58,152 nucleotides of DNA from Mycetocola reblochoni REB411 (GCF_900163835.1 NZ_FUKR01000050.1:1-58152); one strand, 5' to 3'. Shown: positions 44,086 through 53,652, counted from the first letter of the stretch. Notes: generated from the letters alone by a model not told the origin. Made by a program: numbers and translations.

Positions 44086-45496
44086 CGATACTCCAATGCG
44101 CCCCTGAGGGGGTGTCTTCAATGCGAACGCCCGCCGCGGCGAGGTCGTTGCGGATGCGGTCTGCGGTGGTGAAGTCGCGGTCGGCCCTGGCCGTCACCCT
44201 CGCGGCGAGCAGCGACTCGACGAGCGTCTCCAGGGCGGCACGGGCGGGATCCGCCCCGGCCTCGCTCCAGGTGTCCGCGGCGGGGTCGATGCCGAGCACG
44301 CCGGTCATCCTGCGCACGGCGCCGAGCGCGACGGCGACGGCCGACGGGTCGTCGGCGTCCACGGCCGCGTTGCCGGCCCTGATCGTCTCGTGCAGCACGC
44401 CGAGCGCCTGCGGGACGGCGAGGTCGTCGTCCATCGCCGCGACGAAGGCGTCGGGCAGTGCGACTTCCTCGGCCTCCGCGGCGAAGCGGGTGCCGTCGAG
44501 CCGGCGCGCGGCCCTGTCCAGGAAGCTCTCGATGCGCTCGACGGCCGCGGCGGCCTCGTCCAGCGAGCCGTCGTGCACGTCGATGGTGGACCGGTAGTGC
44601 GCCTGCCCGAGCAGGTACCTGACGACGATCGGCCTCGCCGCGGCGAGCATGTCGGCGGCGAACACCGAGTTGCCGAGCGACTTGGACATCTTCTGGCCGT
44701 CGACCGTGACGAGACCGTTGTGCATCCACAGCCGGGCGAACTCGAGCCCGGCCGCCGTCGACTGCGCGAGCTCGTTCTCGTGGTGGGGGAAGCGCAGGTC
44801 GAGTCCGCCGCCGTGGATGTCGAAGCTCTCACCGAGGTAGCGCAGCGACATTGCCGAGCACTCGATGTGCCACCCGGGCCGGCCCTCGCCCCAGGGCGAC
44901 TCCCACACGGCAGAGTCGGGCTCCCCCTGCTTGCGGCCCTTCCAGAGCGCGAAGTCGGCCGGGTCACGCTTCGCACGGGGCTCGCCGTCCGCCGCGTCGG
45001 CCATCTGCTCGACGCTCTGATGCGTCAGCGCGCCGTACTGCGGCCAGCTGCGGACCTCGAAGTACACATCGCCTGAGCCGTCCTCGGCCACGTAGGCGTG
45101 CCCCCGATCGATCAGCCGGACGATGAGCTCCTGCATCTGCGGGATGCTCGCGGTCGCCCGCGGCTCGTAGCTGGGCGGCAGGATCCCGAGCCTGTTGTAG
45201 GCGGAGGTGAACTCGAGCTCGGTCCGGTACGCGAGCGCCCACCACGGCTCGGGGGGCACGGCGTTGACGAGCACCTTGTCGTCGATGTCGGTGACGTTGC
45301 GCACGAGCACGACCCGCAGCCCGCTCTCCCCGAGCCAGCGGCGCAGCTGGTCGTAGACGAGCGCGGAGCGCAGGTGTCCGATGTGGGGCGACGACTGGAC
45401 GGTGGGTCCACAGACGTACACGCGTGCCTCACCGGGGATCAGCGGGGTGAAGTCCTCGAGGCGCTGGGCGCGGGAATCGTACAGTCTTAGTGCCAC
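44075..45496 (-). CDS. cysS: Cysteinyl-tRNA synthetase
   Basis: 473 aa from GTG 45496. Class I signature SSPHIGHLRSALVYDQLRRW (HIGH) with Cys in VYVCGPTV for zinc, KMSKSLGNSVF for ATP, and zinc ligands in WHIECSAMS and HHENELAQS. C-terminal DALR-like helical region ends DRIRNDLAAAGVRIEDTPSG. The GTG start is preferred to the longer reading because it fits the family N-terminus (VALRLYDSRAQ). Upstream of rlmB on the same strand. Confidence 0.95.
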   Translation of the reverse strand: MALRLYDSRAQRLEDFTPLIPGEARVYVCGPTVQSSPHIGHLRSALVYDQLRRWLGESGLRVVLVRNVTDIDDKVLVNAVPPEPWWALAYRTELEFTSAYNRLGILPPSYEPRATASIPQMQELIVRLIDRGHAYVAEDGSGDVYFEVRSWPQYGALTHQSVEQMADAADGEPRAKRDPADFALWKGRKQGEPDSAVWESPWGEGRPGWHIECSAMSLRYLGESFDIHGGGLDLRFPHHENELAQSTAAGLEFARLWMHNGLVTVDGQKMSKSLGNSVFAADMLAAARPIVVRYLLGQAHYRSTIDVHDGSLDEAAAAVERIESFLDRAARRLDGTRFAAEAEEVALPDAFVAAMDDDLAVPQALGVLHETIRAGNAAVDADDPSAVAVALGAVRRMTGVLGIDPAADTWSEAGADPARAALETLVESLLAARVTARADRDFTTADRIRNDLAAAGVRIEDTPSGAHWSIDGQ

Positions 45497-45656
45497 AGAG
45501 GACAGACTACCGGCGCTCGGGGCGGCGACCACACTCCACCGGGGCTGGTTCGCGCGGCTCCGGGCCGGACCGACGCCGCGGTGCCGCTAAGCTGTACGGA
45601 GGTCTGAGCGCCCGGTGCACGCCCGGCGCATCCCACACCCTCTTGGAGGCAATCAA

Positions 45657-46184
45657 GTGAAGTCGCGCGCCCTGGCATCGGTCGCCATCGCAGCCGCCGT
45701 CGTCGCGGGTCTTTCGGCCTGCAACCTGGCCGCCCCGCAGGCAACGCAGAAGGTCTACGACCCGAGCGACGGCGTCAGCGCCCACCTCGACGACGTCGTG
45801 CTCCGCAACATCATCGTGCTCAGCAACGGCGAGGAGGCGAGCCTGGTCTTCACCGGCGTGAACAACGGTGCGGAGGCCAGCACGGTCTCCATCGACTACT
45901 CCTCGAGCCTCGACCCGGTCACCGCGACCCTCGACCCCGGTGCGATGGAGTCCTTCGGCACGGAGCAGAACGACGCCATCGAGCTGCCCGGTCTGCACGC
46001 GGCGCCTGGCTCGAACACGACGATCACGTTCAGCATCGCCGGGGCGAGCGACGAGGCCACGGTCCCCGTCCTCGATGGTGCGCTGCACGAGTACTCCACG
46101 ATCGCCCCGACCCCGACCGCCGGCGCGGAGGAGACCACCCCCGCCGCCGAGGACGCGCACGACGACGAGGACTCGGGCCACTAG
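45657..46184 (+). CDS. Lipoprotein of unknown function
   Basis: 175 aa from GTG 45657 (TTGGAGG upstream). Signal peptide with lipobox VAGLSAC (Cys22). The mature part is a beta-sandwich (VLRNIIVLSNGEEASLVFTG, NGAEASTVSIDYSSSLDPVT, APGSNTTITFSIAGASDE) with an acidic Thr/Glu-rich tail, similar in layout to exported metal- or copper-handling lipoproteins, but no metal motif is visible. Divergent from cysS. Confidence 0.78.
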   Translation: MKSRALASVAIAAAVVAGLSACNLAAPQATQKVYDPSDGVSAHLDDVVLRNIIVLSNGEEASLVFTGVNNGAEASTVSIDYSSSLDPVTATLDPGAMESFGTEQNDAIELPGLHAAPGSNTTITFSIAGASDEATVPVLDGALHEYSTIAPTPTAGAEETTPAAEDAHDDEDSGH

Positions 46185-46200
46185 GCACGACCCACTCACC

Positions 46201-46246
46201 GACGCGGGAGGGCCCCGGATGATGTCATCCGGGGCCCTCCCGCGTC
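46201..46246. terminator. 22-bp palindromic bidirectional terminator
   Basis: Two perfectly complementary 22-nt arms (46201-46222 and 46225-46246; the left arm starts GACGCGGGAGGGCCCC) between the convergent lipoprotein and regX3 genes, with almost no loop. It could also form a cruciform. Confidence 0.82.
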
Positions 46247-46253
46247 GGTGTCG

Positions 46254-46937
46254 CTACTGCTCGAAGCGGTAGCCGAGCCCCCGGACGGTGACGAGCATCG
46301 TCGGCTTCGACGGGTCCTGCTCGATGCGTGAGCGGATGCGCTTGATGTGTACGTCGAGCGTCTTGGTGTCGCCGAAGTAGTCGCTCCCCCAGACCCGGTC
46401 GATCAGCTGGCCCCGGGTGAGGACGCGCCCGGCGTTGCGGAGCAGCAGCTCGAGCAGCTCGAACTCCTTCAGCGGCATGGTCACCTCCGAGCCGCGCACC
46501 GACACCGTGTGGCGCTCGATGTCCATCGTGACGGCCGAGGCGGACACGACCGCGTCGTTGTCGTCCTCCTCCTCGACCGCGCGCCGCCGGAGCACCGCCC
46601 GCACCCGGGCGAGCAGCTCGCGGCTGGAGTAGGGCTTGGTTACGTAGTCGTCGGCACCGAGCTCCAGCCCGACAACGATGTCGACCTCCGAGTCCTTCGC
46701 CGTCAGCATGATGATCGGCACGGTCGACTCGGCCCTGATCGTGCGGCACACCTCGGTGCCGGACATCCCCGGGAGCATGAGGTCGAGCAGGATGAGGTCG
46801 ACGCTGCCCGAGCGGAACGCCGTGACGGCCGCCTGGCCGTCCTCGACGACCTCGACCGAGTACCCCTCGCGCTCGAGCAGGAAGCTCAGGGGCTCGCTGA
46901 GGGCCGCCTCGTCCTCGACCAGCAGAATGCGCGTCAT
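46254..46937 (-). CDS. regX3: Response regulator RegX3 (OmpR/PhoB family)
   Basis: 227 aa from ATG 46937. Receiver domain with acidic pocket (LLVEDEAA), phosphoacceptor Asp52 in LILLDLMLPG, Thr in MLTAKDS and Lys in DYVTKPYS; winged helix C-terminus (VTMPLKEFELLELLLRNAGR, DRVWGSDYFGDTKTLDVHIK, VTVRGLGYRFE). Adjacent to senX3 and phoU, it is the phosphate-starvation regulator that binds PHO boxes. Overlaps senX3 by 4 nt. Confidence 0.92.
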   Translation of the reverse strand: MTRILLVEDEAALSEPLSFLLEREGYSVEVVEDGQAAVTAFRSGSVDLILLDLMLPGMSGTEVCRTIRAESTVPIIMLTAKDSEVDIVVGLELGADDYVTKPYSSRELLARVRAVLRRRAVEEEDDNDAVVSASAVTMDIERHTVSVRGSEVTMPLKEFELLELLLRNAGRVLTRGQLIDRVWGSDYFGDTKTLDVHIKRIRSRIEQDPSKPTMLVTVRGLGYRFEQ

Positions 46938-48100
46938 GTCGCTCCTTCGTTCGTCCGGTCCGCAGCGGACCCGGCGTCTGTGGCTGCCTGCGGCAGCTGG
47001 ATGGTGAAGGTGGAGCCGCGGCCAGGCTGCGACCACAGCCTCACCTGCCCACCGTGGTTCTGTGCCGCATGCTTGACGATCGACAGCCCCAGGCCCGTTC
47101 CACCCGTCGCGCGGGCCCTGGCCGGGTCGACACGGAAGAAGCGCTCGAAGACGCGGTCCTGGTCCTCCGGGGCGATGCCGATGCCCTGGTCGGTCACCGC
47201 GATGGACACGACGCCGTCGTCGACGTCGATGCCCACACCCACGCGCGTGCCCTCGGGCGAGTACGCGATCGCGTTCGCGATGAGGTTGTGGACGGCGACC
47301 TCGAGTGTCTGCGCGTCGCCCATCACCTTGGCGTGCTTCGCCCTGGCGAGCACCAGGTCGATCCCCCGGCCCTCGGCCGTCACGCGGTTCTGCTCGATCG
47401 CCCTGCTGACGACCTGGTTGATGCTCACCTCGCTCGGCGCATTCAGCACGTCGGAGGCCTGCAGCCGGGACAGGCTGATGATGTCGGAGGTGATCTGCGC
47501 GAGCCGGGCCGCCTCCGTGCTCAGCCGCGTGGCGAAGCGGCGGACCCTGTCCGGCTCGTCCGCCGCCGGCTCGAGCGCCTCGGCGAGCAGGCTGACCGCG
47601 CCGATCGGGGTCTTCAGCTCGTGGGAGATGTTGGCGATGAAGTCCCGCCTGACCTCCTCGAGGCGCTCCGCCTCGGAACGGTCCTCGGCGATGAGCACGA
47701 TGAAGCGCGTGCCGAGCGGTGCAGCCCTGACGTACATCGGGCGGGTGGTGTCGCCGAACCGCCCCCAGCTGAGCTGGTAGTCGCGGCCGACCGGCTCACC
47801 GCTCTGGCGCACCTCGATGGCGAGGTCGTCGAGCGCCCTGTGCGTGAGACGCCCGTCCGTGACCAGCTCGAGGGCCTTCGCCTCATCCGAGGCCCGAAGC
47901 ACGTTCCCCGAGGGGTCGACGACGACCGCCGCGCTGCCCATGGCGTCGAGGACCTGGTCCACCCCGTCGGGGATGTGCGGGGTGACGACGGCGGCGGCGC
48001 GCGCCGCCCTCCGCTCGGCCACGACGACGAGAACGGTTGCGCCGCTGCCGATGGCAGCCCCGAGGGCAAGCGCCAGCAGCATGATCCAACCGGAGTCCAT
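46934..48100 (-). CDS. senX3: Sensor histidine kinase SenX3
   Basis: 388 aa. One N-terminal span (WIMLLALALGAAIGSGATVL), a PAS-like domain (about 48-140, LDAMGSAAVVVDPSGNVLRA), H-box NISHELKTPIGAV with His160, N-box NLIANAIAYSPEGT, G1 ITDQGIGIAPEDQDRVFERF and G2 GGTGLGLSIVKH. The single span and PAS fold match SenX3, which senses phosphate via the Pst/PhoU complex. Divergent from phoU across a PHO-box region. Confidence 0.92.
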   Translation of the reverse strand: MDSGWIMLLALALGAAIGSGATVLVVVAERRAARAAAVVTPHIPDGVDQVLDAMGSAAVVVDPSGNVLRASDEAKALELVTDGRLTHRALDDLAIEVRQSGEPVGRDYQLSWGRFGDTTRPMYVRAAPLGTRFIVLIAEDRSEAERLEEVRRDFIANISHELKTPIGAVSLLAEALEPAADEPDRVRRFATRLSTEAARLAQITSDIISLSRLQASDVLNAPSEVSINQVVSRAIEQNRVTAEGRGIDLVLARAKHAKVMGDAQTLEVAVHNLIANAIAYSPEGTRVGVGIDVDDGVVSIAVTDQGIGIAPEDQDRVFERFFRVDPARARATGGTGLGLSIVKHAAQNHGGQVRLWSQPGRGSTFTIQLPQAATDAGSAADRTNEGAT

Positions 48101-48172
48101 AGGTCATACATTAGAACCTGAAGACACTGCGGGCGGACGGCCGCCGGGGGTGACCGGGGCATTTTGGCCCTC

Positions 48173-48205
48173 GTTCACCGGGGCGACCCCGAATGTTCAC
48201 CCGGC
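48173..48205. promoter_or_regulatory. PHO box in the senX3-phoU intergenic region
   Basis: GTTCACCGGGG (48173-48183) and GTTCACCCGGC (48195-48205) are 11-nt units exactly 22 bp apart, the periodicity of PhoP/RegX3-type direct repeats. The intervening 11-mer is degenerate. Located 75 nt before the phoU start and 73 nt upstream of senX3, so it may autoregulate both. Confidence 0.72.
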
Positions 48206-48279
48206 ACGGTCAAGCTGAACAGGCCTGGCACCGCCGGGAGGCACCGCGATGCCCGCACAGACGAAACGGAGACGAAGAC

Positions 48280-48939
48280 ATGCGCGAAGTATTCCAGCAG
48301 GAACTGCGCGAGGTTCAGGACCAGCTGGTCGAGATCGCCGATCTGGTCGCGACGTCCATCACGGCCGCGACGCGCGCGTTCACCGAGTCGAACGTGAGCC
48401 TGGCCGAGCAGGTCATCGACAACGACCGACGGATCGACGAGCTCGCCGTCTCGCTGGACGAGCGGGCGATCGACATCCTCGCCCGCCAACAGCCGGTGGC
48501 CAGGGACCTGCGCATCGTCGTCAGCGCGCTGCGGATCAGCGCGTCCCTCGAGCGCATGGGCGACATCGCCGAGCACATCGCGCAGCTGGCCCGCTACCGC
48601 TTCCCCGAGAAGGCCGTGCCGAAGGGCCTGCGCTCCACCTTCGCCGAGATGGGCCGGCTCGACGTTGAGATCGCGGTCATGCTCACCGAGCTGCTGCGCA
48701 CCCAGGACGTGGAGCTGGCCGAGCAGATCCGCAACGAGGACGACAAGATCGACGAGCTGCACGTCAGCGTGTTCGACAAGGTGCTCGGTGAGACCTGGAA
48801 GGGCGAGCCCGCCGCGACGGTGGACGCGACGCTCGCCTCGCGCTACCACGAGCGCTTCGCCGACCACGCGGTCTCGATCGCCAAGAAGGTGCAGTACCTG
48901 GCCACGGGCGACTGGGCACAGGACAGCAGCACGGACTGA
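48280..48939 (+). CDS. phoU: Phosphate signalling protein PhoU
   Basis: 219 aa from ATG 48280. Two three-helix PhoU repeats: FQQELREVQDQLVEIADLVA with ARQQPVARDLRIVVSALRIS, and MGRLDVEIAVMLTELLRTQD with YHERFADHAVSIAKKVQYLA; the E-x-x-x-D metal-binding patterns are present. PhoU links the Pst transporter to SenX3 and represses the regulon when phosphate is ample. Followed by a terminator shared with gpmA. Confidence 0.93.
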   Translation: MREVFQQELREVQDQLVEIADLVATSITAATRAFTESNVSLAEQVIDNDRRIDELAVSLDERAIDILARQQPVARDLRIVVSALRISASLERMGDIAEHIAQLARYRFPEKAVPKGLRSTFAEMGRLDVEIAVMLTELLRTQDVELAEQIRNEDDKIDELHVSVFDKVLGETWKGEPAATVDATLASRYHERFADHAVSIAKKVQYLATGDWAQDSSTD

Positions 48940-48978
48940 GCGAGGTGACGGCGCCCCTGGCGCCGGCCGACGCGAAAA

Positions 48979-49022
48979 ACACGCCTCGGGCCGGGAGCAT
49001 CAGCTCCCGGCCCGAGGCGTGT
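48979..49022. terminator. 20-bp bidirectional terminator between phoU and gpmA
   Basis: Perfect 20-bp arms (48979-48998 and 49003-49022) around ATCA. On the minus strand a T-run (GTTTTTCG) follows, so it is the terminator of gpmA; it also stops phoU. Confidence 0.85.
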
Positions 49023-49042
49023 CACTGCCGGTGCGGGTGAGG

Positions 49043-49792
49043 CTACTTCTTGCCCTGCGCGGCGACGGCGGCGGCACCGGCGGCCGCGGCCTCCGGGTCG
49101 AGGTACTCGGCGGGGGCGATCGGCGAGAGGTTCTCGTCGAGGCGGTACACCAGCGGGATGCCGGTCGGGATGTTCAGCCCGGCGATCTCGTCGTCGGAGA
49201 TACCGTCGAGGTGCTTCACCAGGGCGCGCAGCGAGTTGCCGTGGGCGGTGACGAGGACCGTCTTGCCGGAGCGGAGGTCGGGGACGATCTCGGACTCCCA
49301 GTAGGGCAGGAGCCTGTCGATGACGTTCTTCAGTGCCTCGGTGGCGGGCAGCTCGCCGTCGATGTCGGCGTAGCGCGGGTCGTCGGTCTGCGCGTACTGG
49401 TCGTCGGGGGCGATGGGGGGCGGGGGGACGTCGAAGGAACGGCGCCAGGTCTGGAACTGCTCGGGGCCGTACTCGGCCAGCGTCTGGGCCTTGTCCTTGC
49501 CCTGGAGGGCGCCGTAGTGGCGCTCGTTGAGCCGCCAGGACCGCTTGACGGGGATCCACAGCCGGTCGGCCGTGTCGAGCGCGATGTCCGCGGTCTGGAT
49601 GGCACGGCTGAGCAGGGAGGTGTAGAGGATGTCGGGGGTGAGCCCCGACTCGGCGAGGAGCGTCCCGGCGTTGGCGGCCTCGCCGACGCCCTGCTCGCTG
49701 AGCCGGACGTCGACCCATCCGGTGAACAGGTTCTTCTGGTTCCAGTCGCTGTTGCCGTGACGCAACAGGATGAGGGTGTAGGGCTCTGACAT
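49043..49792 (-). CDS. gpmA: 2,3-bisphosphoglycerate-dependent phosphoglycerate mutase
   Basis: 249 aa. Phosphohistidine motif [43 protein letters not shown] and the second catalytic His in [15 protein letters not shown] define the dPGM family. It interconverts 3- and 2-phosphoglycerate in glycolysis. Ala-rich C-terminal tail. Gene is leftward, convergent to phoU. Confidence 0.95.
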   Translation of the reverse strand: MSEPYTLILLRHGNSDWNQKNLFTGWVDVRLSEQGVGEAANAGTLLAESGLTPDILYTSLLSRAIQTADIALDTADRLWIPVKRSWRLNERHYGALQGKDKAQTLAEYGPEQFQTWRRSFDVPPPPIAPDDQYAQTDDPRYADIDGELPATEALKNVIDRLLPYWESEIVPDLRSGKTVLVTAHGNSLRALVKHLDGISDDEIAGLNIPTGIPLVYRLDENLSPIAPAEYLDPEAAAAGAAAVAAQGKK

Positions 49793-49801
49793 GCCCCCAG
49801 C

Positions 49802-50908
49802 TTAGCGGCGGCGACCCAGCCTCGGCAGCCGGGGGACGTCCGCCGTGGCACCGGCGGTTGCGGGCACGACGACCCGCTGGGCGGCCGCGAGATCGAGGCC
49901 CTCGGCGGCGACGACGAGCGGGGCCCCCTCCGGCGCGGACCGCTTGATCACGGCGAGCGCGACCGGCCCCGCGTCGTGGTGCAGCGCCGAGCTGGTGACG
50001 GCGCCGATGACGCTGCGGACGCCCGCCTCGTCGACGACGACGACGTCGGAGCCGGGGGCGGGCAGCACCCCGTCGGAGCCGTCCAGGTCGAGGAAGACCA
50101 GCCGTCGCGGCGGATGCCCGAGGTTGTGGACCTTGGCGACCGTCTCCTGGCCGCGATAGCAGCCCTTGGTGAGGTGAACGGCGCTGCGCAGCCAGTCCAG
50201 CTCGTGCGGGACACTGCGTTCGTCCGTGTCGCGGCCGTGCTCGGGGCGCCAGGCGGCGATCCGCAGCGCATCCCAGGCGAGCAGGCCGGCGACCGGGGAG
50301 TCGGCGGCCAGCCGCGCGTGCTCGGCGGCGTCGACGACGACGAGCTCGGCCGCGTACTCGGCGGCGGGGTGCTCCCCCTGGTGGTACTGGTGGCCTCCGA
50401 CGGCGACGGTGGTCCAGGGGTCACGCCAGCGCACCTCGGTCCCCGAGCCGCCGACGGGACGGATCCCCGCCGCGGCCGGGCCGTCGAACGCGCCGATGAC
50501 GGCGAGGTCACGGCGCTCCTCGACCTCGACCCTGAGCATGAACACCATGGAGCGCAGCCAGGCGAGCAGCCCCTCCGCGTCGCCGGCGTCGAGGATGAGC
50601 CAGAGCCGCTCGCCGTCGTCGACGAGCCGTGCGGCGTGCTCGATGCGCCCGGTCGGCCCGAGGAACAGCGTCTCCGTCGACGCCTCCGGTTCGAGCCCCG
50701 TGAGCAGCTGCGTGCTGAGCGAGTTCACCCAGCTCAGCCGGTCGGCGCCGGCGATCGACGCCACGACGAGGTCGGAGCGGTCGACGACCGCCCTGCCGTC
50801 CTCGAGCGCGCGCTGCTCCGCCAGTGGAGAGCCGTAGTGCAACGGAGCCCCCGTAGCCGTGTCCGAGGCGACGGCGCCCTGCCTGTCGAGGAAGGGCGAG
50901 CGGCTCAT
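49802..50908 (-). CDS. ygfZ: YgfZ/GcvT-family folate-binding protein
   Basis: 368 aa from ATG 50908. The diagnostic KGCYRGQETVAKVHNLGHPP (K-G-C-Y-x-G-Q-E) is present, with the N-terminal GcvT-like folate domain (VVDRSDLVVASIAGADRLSW, LGPTGRIEHAARLVD). YgfZ-type proteins support maintenance of certain iron-sulfur enzymes. Overlaps the nitrobindin gene by 4 nt, so they are co-translated. The longer reading upstream is not supported. Confidence 0.9.
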   Translation of the reverse strand: MSRSPFLDRQGAVASDTATGAPLHYGSPLAEQRALEDGRAVVDRSDLVVASIAGADRLSWVNSLSTQLLTGLEPEASTETLFLGPTGRIEHAARLVDDGERLWLILDAGDAEGLLAWLRSMVFMLRVEVEERRDLAVIGAFDGPAAAGIRPVGGSGTEVRWRDPWTTVAVGGHQYHQGEHPAAEYAAELVVVDAAEHARLAADSPVAGLLAWDALRIAAWRPEHGRDTDERSVPHELDWLRSAVHLTKGCYRGQETVAKVHNLGHPPRRLVFLDLDGSDGVLPAPGSDVVVVDEAGVRSVIGAVTSSALHHDAGPVALAVIKRSAPEGAPLVVAAEGLDLAAAQRVVVPATAGATADVPRLPRLGRRR

Positions 50909-51504
50909 GCGCTCTTCGCGAGCCGGGCGGAGGCGTGGTTCTTCAGCTCCTGCCCGAGCGCCGCCATGTCCCACGCCCAGAGCAGGTGGCCGTCGACCAG
51001 CCCGTACAGGCGGGTCGCCGCCGTGTACTCCTTGGCGCCCTCGCTGCGGAGGACGGCGTCCGTGGCCAGATCGATTCGCGGGCCGTTGACCTGCCCGAGA
51101 TACAGCTCGGCGACGCCCTGAGGGTGAACGAGGCTGACCTCGATGTCGAAGGCCCCGTCGTCGTTGCGCAGCGCCTCGACGCTCTCGGCCGTGGTCAGCT
51201 CGGTCTCGGCCGTCGGGGGGAGCAGCCCCGGGCCCGCGTCCGAGTCGTCGCGCGGACGGGCGAGCCGCCAGTAGCCCATCTCACTGCTGAGCGGGGCCGA
51301 GCCCTCTCCGAGCGTCCAGACCTCCGAGCGGTAGCTGAGCACCGCGCCCCCGTCGTGCGCGAAGGTGACCCGCTGGCCGAACTCGGTTCCGACGCGGTCG
51401 TCGCCGATCGCGTAGTCGACCACGCCCGTGCCCTCCCAGACGCCGACGAGCCACGACAGCGGGACCAGTTCGGAGGGGAGTCCTGTGGGGATCTCGATGG
51501 GCAT
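50905..51504 (-). CDS. FABP-like/nitrobindin heme-binding beta-barrel protein
   Basis: 199 aa. LSWLVGVWEGTGVVDYAIGD carries the GxWxGxG nitrobindin signature; FGQRVTFAHDGGAVLSYRSE, SSEMGYWRLARP and VEVSLVHPQGVAELYLGQV-like strands complete a ten-stranded barrel. The His near the C-terminus expected to bind heme may be in LKNHASARLA. Actinobacterial nitrobindins scavenge NO or peroxynitrite. Operon with ygfZ. Confidence 0.82.
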   Translation of the reverse strand: MPIEIPTGLPSELVPLSWLVGVWEGTGVVDYAIGDDRVGTEFGQRVTFAHDGGAVLSYRSEVWTLGEGSAPLSSEMGYWRLARPRDDSDAGPGLLPPTAETELTTAESVEALRNDDGAFDIEVSLVHPQGVAELYLGQVNGPRIDLATDAVLRSEGAKEYTAATRLYGLVDGHLLWAWDMAALGQELKNHASARLAKSA

Positions 51505-51513
51505 CCCGGCCGC

Positions 51514-51621
51514 CTAGCGCTGACCGCGGAAGAGGTTGTACACGACGACCCCCGACACGAAGACGATGGCGAGGCTCGCGAGTCCAAGCAGCCCGATGAA
51601 GAAGAGTTCAAGAGCAAGCAT
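51514..51621 (-). CDS. 35-aa single-span membrane protein
   Basis: A short ORF from ATG 51621 to TAG 51514, translating as MLALELFFIGLLGLASLAIV then FVSGVVVYNLFRGQR. It is one hydrophobic helix with a basic cytoplasmic end, and a clean fit in the 126-nt gap between two co-directional genes. Size and form resemble small membrane subunits or regulators; the function is unknown. Confidence 0.65.
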   Translation of the reverse strand: MLALELFFIGLLGLASLAIVFVSGVVVYNLFRGQR

Positions 51622-51630
51622 GTCCACAGA

Positions 51631-51933
51631 CTACCCCTGCACCGCCGAGATGACAGCGATCGCTCCGCCGCCGACCACGAACACCGCGAAGGCCCCGGTC
51701 AGGCTCGCCGCGACGCGGTTGATGTAGCCGTGGCTGGAGCCGCCGAGCATCTGCACGAAGAAGGCGATCGGGACCATGATCGCCGCCCCCGCGTACAGCA
51801 CGGGGAAGCGAAGCGCGAGCGGCGTCCCGAGTGCGACGATCAGGACGATCGCGAGCGCGAGCGCCCACACGACGACCACGCCTCTCCAGTGGATAACGAC
51901 GGGGGTCCCTGCCTCACTCGCACCTTCACTCAC
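51631..51933 (-). CDS. Small integral membrane protein
   Basis: 100 aa from GTG 51933; a longer reading to 52092 overlaps the divergent regulator gene and is not supported. Three hydrophobic segments (VVIHWRGVVVVWALALAIVL, YAGAAIMVPIAFFVQMLGG, AASLTGAFAVFVVGGGAIAV). No recognised family. Divergent from the GlnR-like gene, 9 nt before the 35-aa gene. Confidence 0.7.
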   Translation of the reverse strand: MSEGASEAGTPVVIHWRGVVVVWALALAIVLIVALGTPLALRFPVLYAGAAIMVPIAFFVQMLGGSSHGYINRVAASLTGAFAVFVVGGGAIAVISAVQG

Positions 51934-52037
51934 ACCAGGAATTCTAGCCGTGCGGTCCGCGCCGTCCGGCCGGTGAACGTGAAGCGAACTCGGACAGGTT
52001 CTAAGATGAGCACACTCCCCCAGCCGAGAGGACCCTT

Positions 52038-52730
52038 GTGGCACAGCTGCTGATTCTGACACCACAGCTTGACGACAACGACGTTCTTCCATCCCTTGCG
52101 CTGCTCAGCCACGCCCAGACGGTGCGACCGTCGGAGACGGCGCAGCTGGTCCACGTCGAGCAGCACGACGTCGTCATCCTCGACGCCCGCAGGGACCTGG
52201 CGGGGGCGAAGGCGCTGTGCAAGGTCCTCGGCGCCTCCGGCAGCCGCACGCCCGTGCTGCTCGTCGTCACCGAGGGCGGGCTGACCGCCGTGACCGCGGA
52301 CTGGGGTGTCGCCGACGTCGTCCTGGCGACCGCGGGCCCCGCCGAGGTCGACGCGCGGATCCGGCTCGCCGAGGGGCGGGGAGCGGCCGCGAACGGCCAG
52401 AACACGATCCAGGCCTCCGGCGTCGTCATCGACGAGGCCAGCTACTCGGCGAAGGTGCACGGCCGCACCCTCGACCTGACCTTCAAGGAGTTCGAGCTGC
52501 TGAGGTTCTTCGCCGGGCACCCCTCGCGGGTCTTCACCCGTGAGCAGCTGCTCAGCGAGGTCTGGGGCTACGACTACTTCGGCGGCACGCGCACCGTCGA
52601 CGTCCACGTCCGTCGGCTGCGGGCCAAGCTGGGCGACCTCGACCAGCTGATCGGGACGGTGCGCAACGTCGGCTACCGCTTCAACGTGTACGAGGAGAGC
52701 GATGCGGCGCCTGCAGCTGACAACGGCTGA
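52038..52730 (+). CDS. glnR: GlnR-like atypical OmpR-family response regulator
   Basis: 230 aa, GTG start. The receiver lacks the acidic pocket and Lys of typical receivers but keeps Asp49 in [10 protein letters not shown], the hallmark of GlnR; the winged helix ([55 protein letters not shown]) is intact. In actinobacteria GlnR controls nitrogen assimilation, and glnR is adjacent to mshD in mycobacteria, as here (29-nt overlap). A TAAGAT -10-like box lies at 52002-52007. Symbol by synteny and family. Confidence 0.78.
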   Translation: MAQLLILTPQLDDNDVLPSLALLSHAQTVRPSETAQLVHVEQHDVVILDARRDLAGAKALCKVLGASGSRTPVLLVVTEGGLTAVTADWGVADVVLATAGPAEVDARIRLAEGRGAAANGQNTIQASGVVIDEASYSAKVHGRTLDLTFKEFELLRFFAGHPSRVFTREQLLSEVWGYDYFGGTRTVDVHVRRLRAKLGDLDQLIGTVRNVGYRFNVYEESDAAPAADNG

Positions 52731-53652
52731 CCCGGCTGACCCCGCGACCGCCGCGGCCCTGCGGACCGTCCTGAGCAGGGCGGAGCACGTCGACGGCGTC
52801 GCGGCGCTCAACGAGCAGGCGCGGCTGGAACTGGCTCGCGGCTCGAGGACGCTCGTGCTGCTCTGCGCCGCGGGAGACCAGCCCGGCGCCCCCGTCGTGG
52901 GGGCCGCCGTCCTCGGCGGCGGTGAGCTCGACCTGGTCGTGGACCCGGAGTGGCGAGGCCAGGGCTACGCGAGCGCCGCCCTCCCCGGGCTGCTCGGCGC
53001 CGTCCCGCTCCGGACCGCCTGGTCCCACGGGGACCACCCCGCCGCCGCCGCGATCGCCGCATCCCGGGGCCTGTCCGCGGTGCGCAGGCTCCACCGCATG
53101 GAGCTGAGCCCCGTCCCCGAGGTAGACGCCACCGCCCCGACGCCCGCGCCGCTGCGCATCCGGTCCTTCACGACGGACGACGTCGATGCCTGGGTCGCCC
53201 TGAACGCGCAGATCTTCCGCGACCACGCGGAGCAGGGGGCGCTGACTGCCCGCGATGTCGCCGACCGGATGGCCGAGCCCTGGTTCGACGCCGAGGACCT
53301 CCTGCTGGCCGAGTGGGACGGTCGGCTCTGCGGCTACCTGTGGCTCAAGCGCGAGCCGGACAGCCCCGACAGCGCGGAGGTCTACGTCGTGGGGGTTGCC
53401 GCCGAGCTCGCCGGTCACGGCATCGCCAGGGCCCTGTTCTCCGTGGCCTTCGCCCGGCTCGCCGACGCGGACGTCCGCACGGTCGAGCTGTACGTCGACG
53501 ACGACAACCCCCGGGCGGTCGAGCTGTACTCCCGGCTCGGCTTCTCCATCGCCGCGACGGAGACCCAGTACTCGCTCGTCCCCGCCACCACGCCGGCGGA
53601 GGAACTCGTCACCCGCGCGTCAACCGACGGTAACCCGACGGCTCGCTCCTGA
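52702..53652 (+). CDS. mshD: Mycothiol synthase MshD
   Basis: 316 aa, two tandem GNAT domains. The N-terminal domain ([20 protein letters not shown]) and the C-terminal domain ([40 protein letters not shown]) each have acetyl-CoA-binding motifs; the C-terminal one is the active acetyltransferase in known MshD. It acetylates Cys-GlcN-inositol in the last step of mycothiol synthesis, which marks the host as an actinobacterium. Overlaps glnR by 29 nt. Confidence 0.92.
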   Translation: MRRLQLTTADPADPATAAALRTVLSRAEHVDGVAALNEQARLELARGSRTLVLLCAAGDQPGAPVVGAAVLGGGELDLVVDPEWRGQGYASAALPGLLGAVPLRTAWSHGDHPAAAAIAASRGLSAVRRLHRMELSPVPEVDATAPTPAPLRIRSFTTDDVDAWVALNAQIFRDHAEQGALTARDVADRMAEPWFDAEDLLLAEWDGRLCGYLWLKREPDSPDSAEVYVVGVAAELAGHGIARALFSVAFARLADADVRTVELYVDDDNPRAVELYSRLGFSIAATETQYSLVPATTPAEELVTRASTDGNPTARS

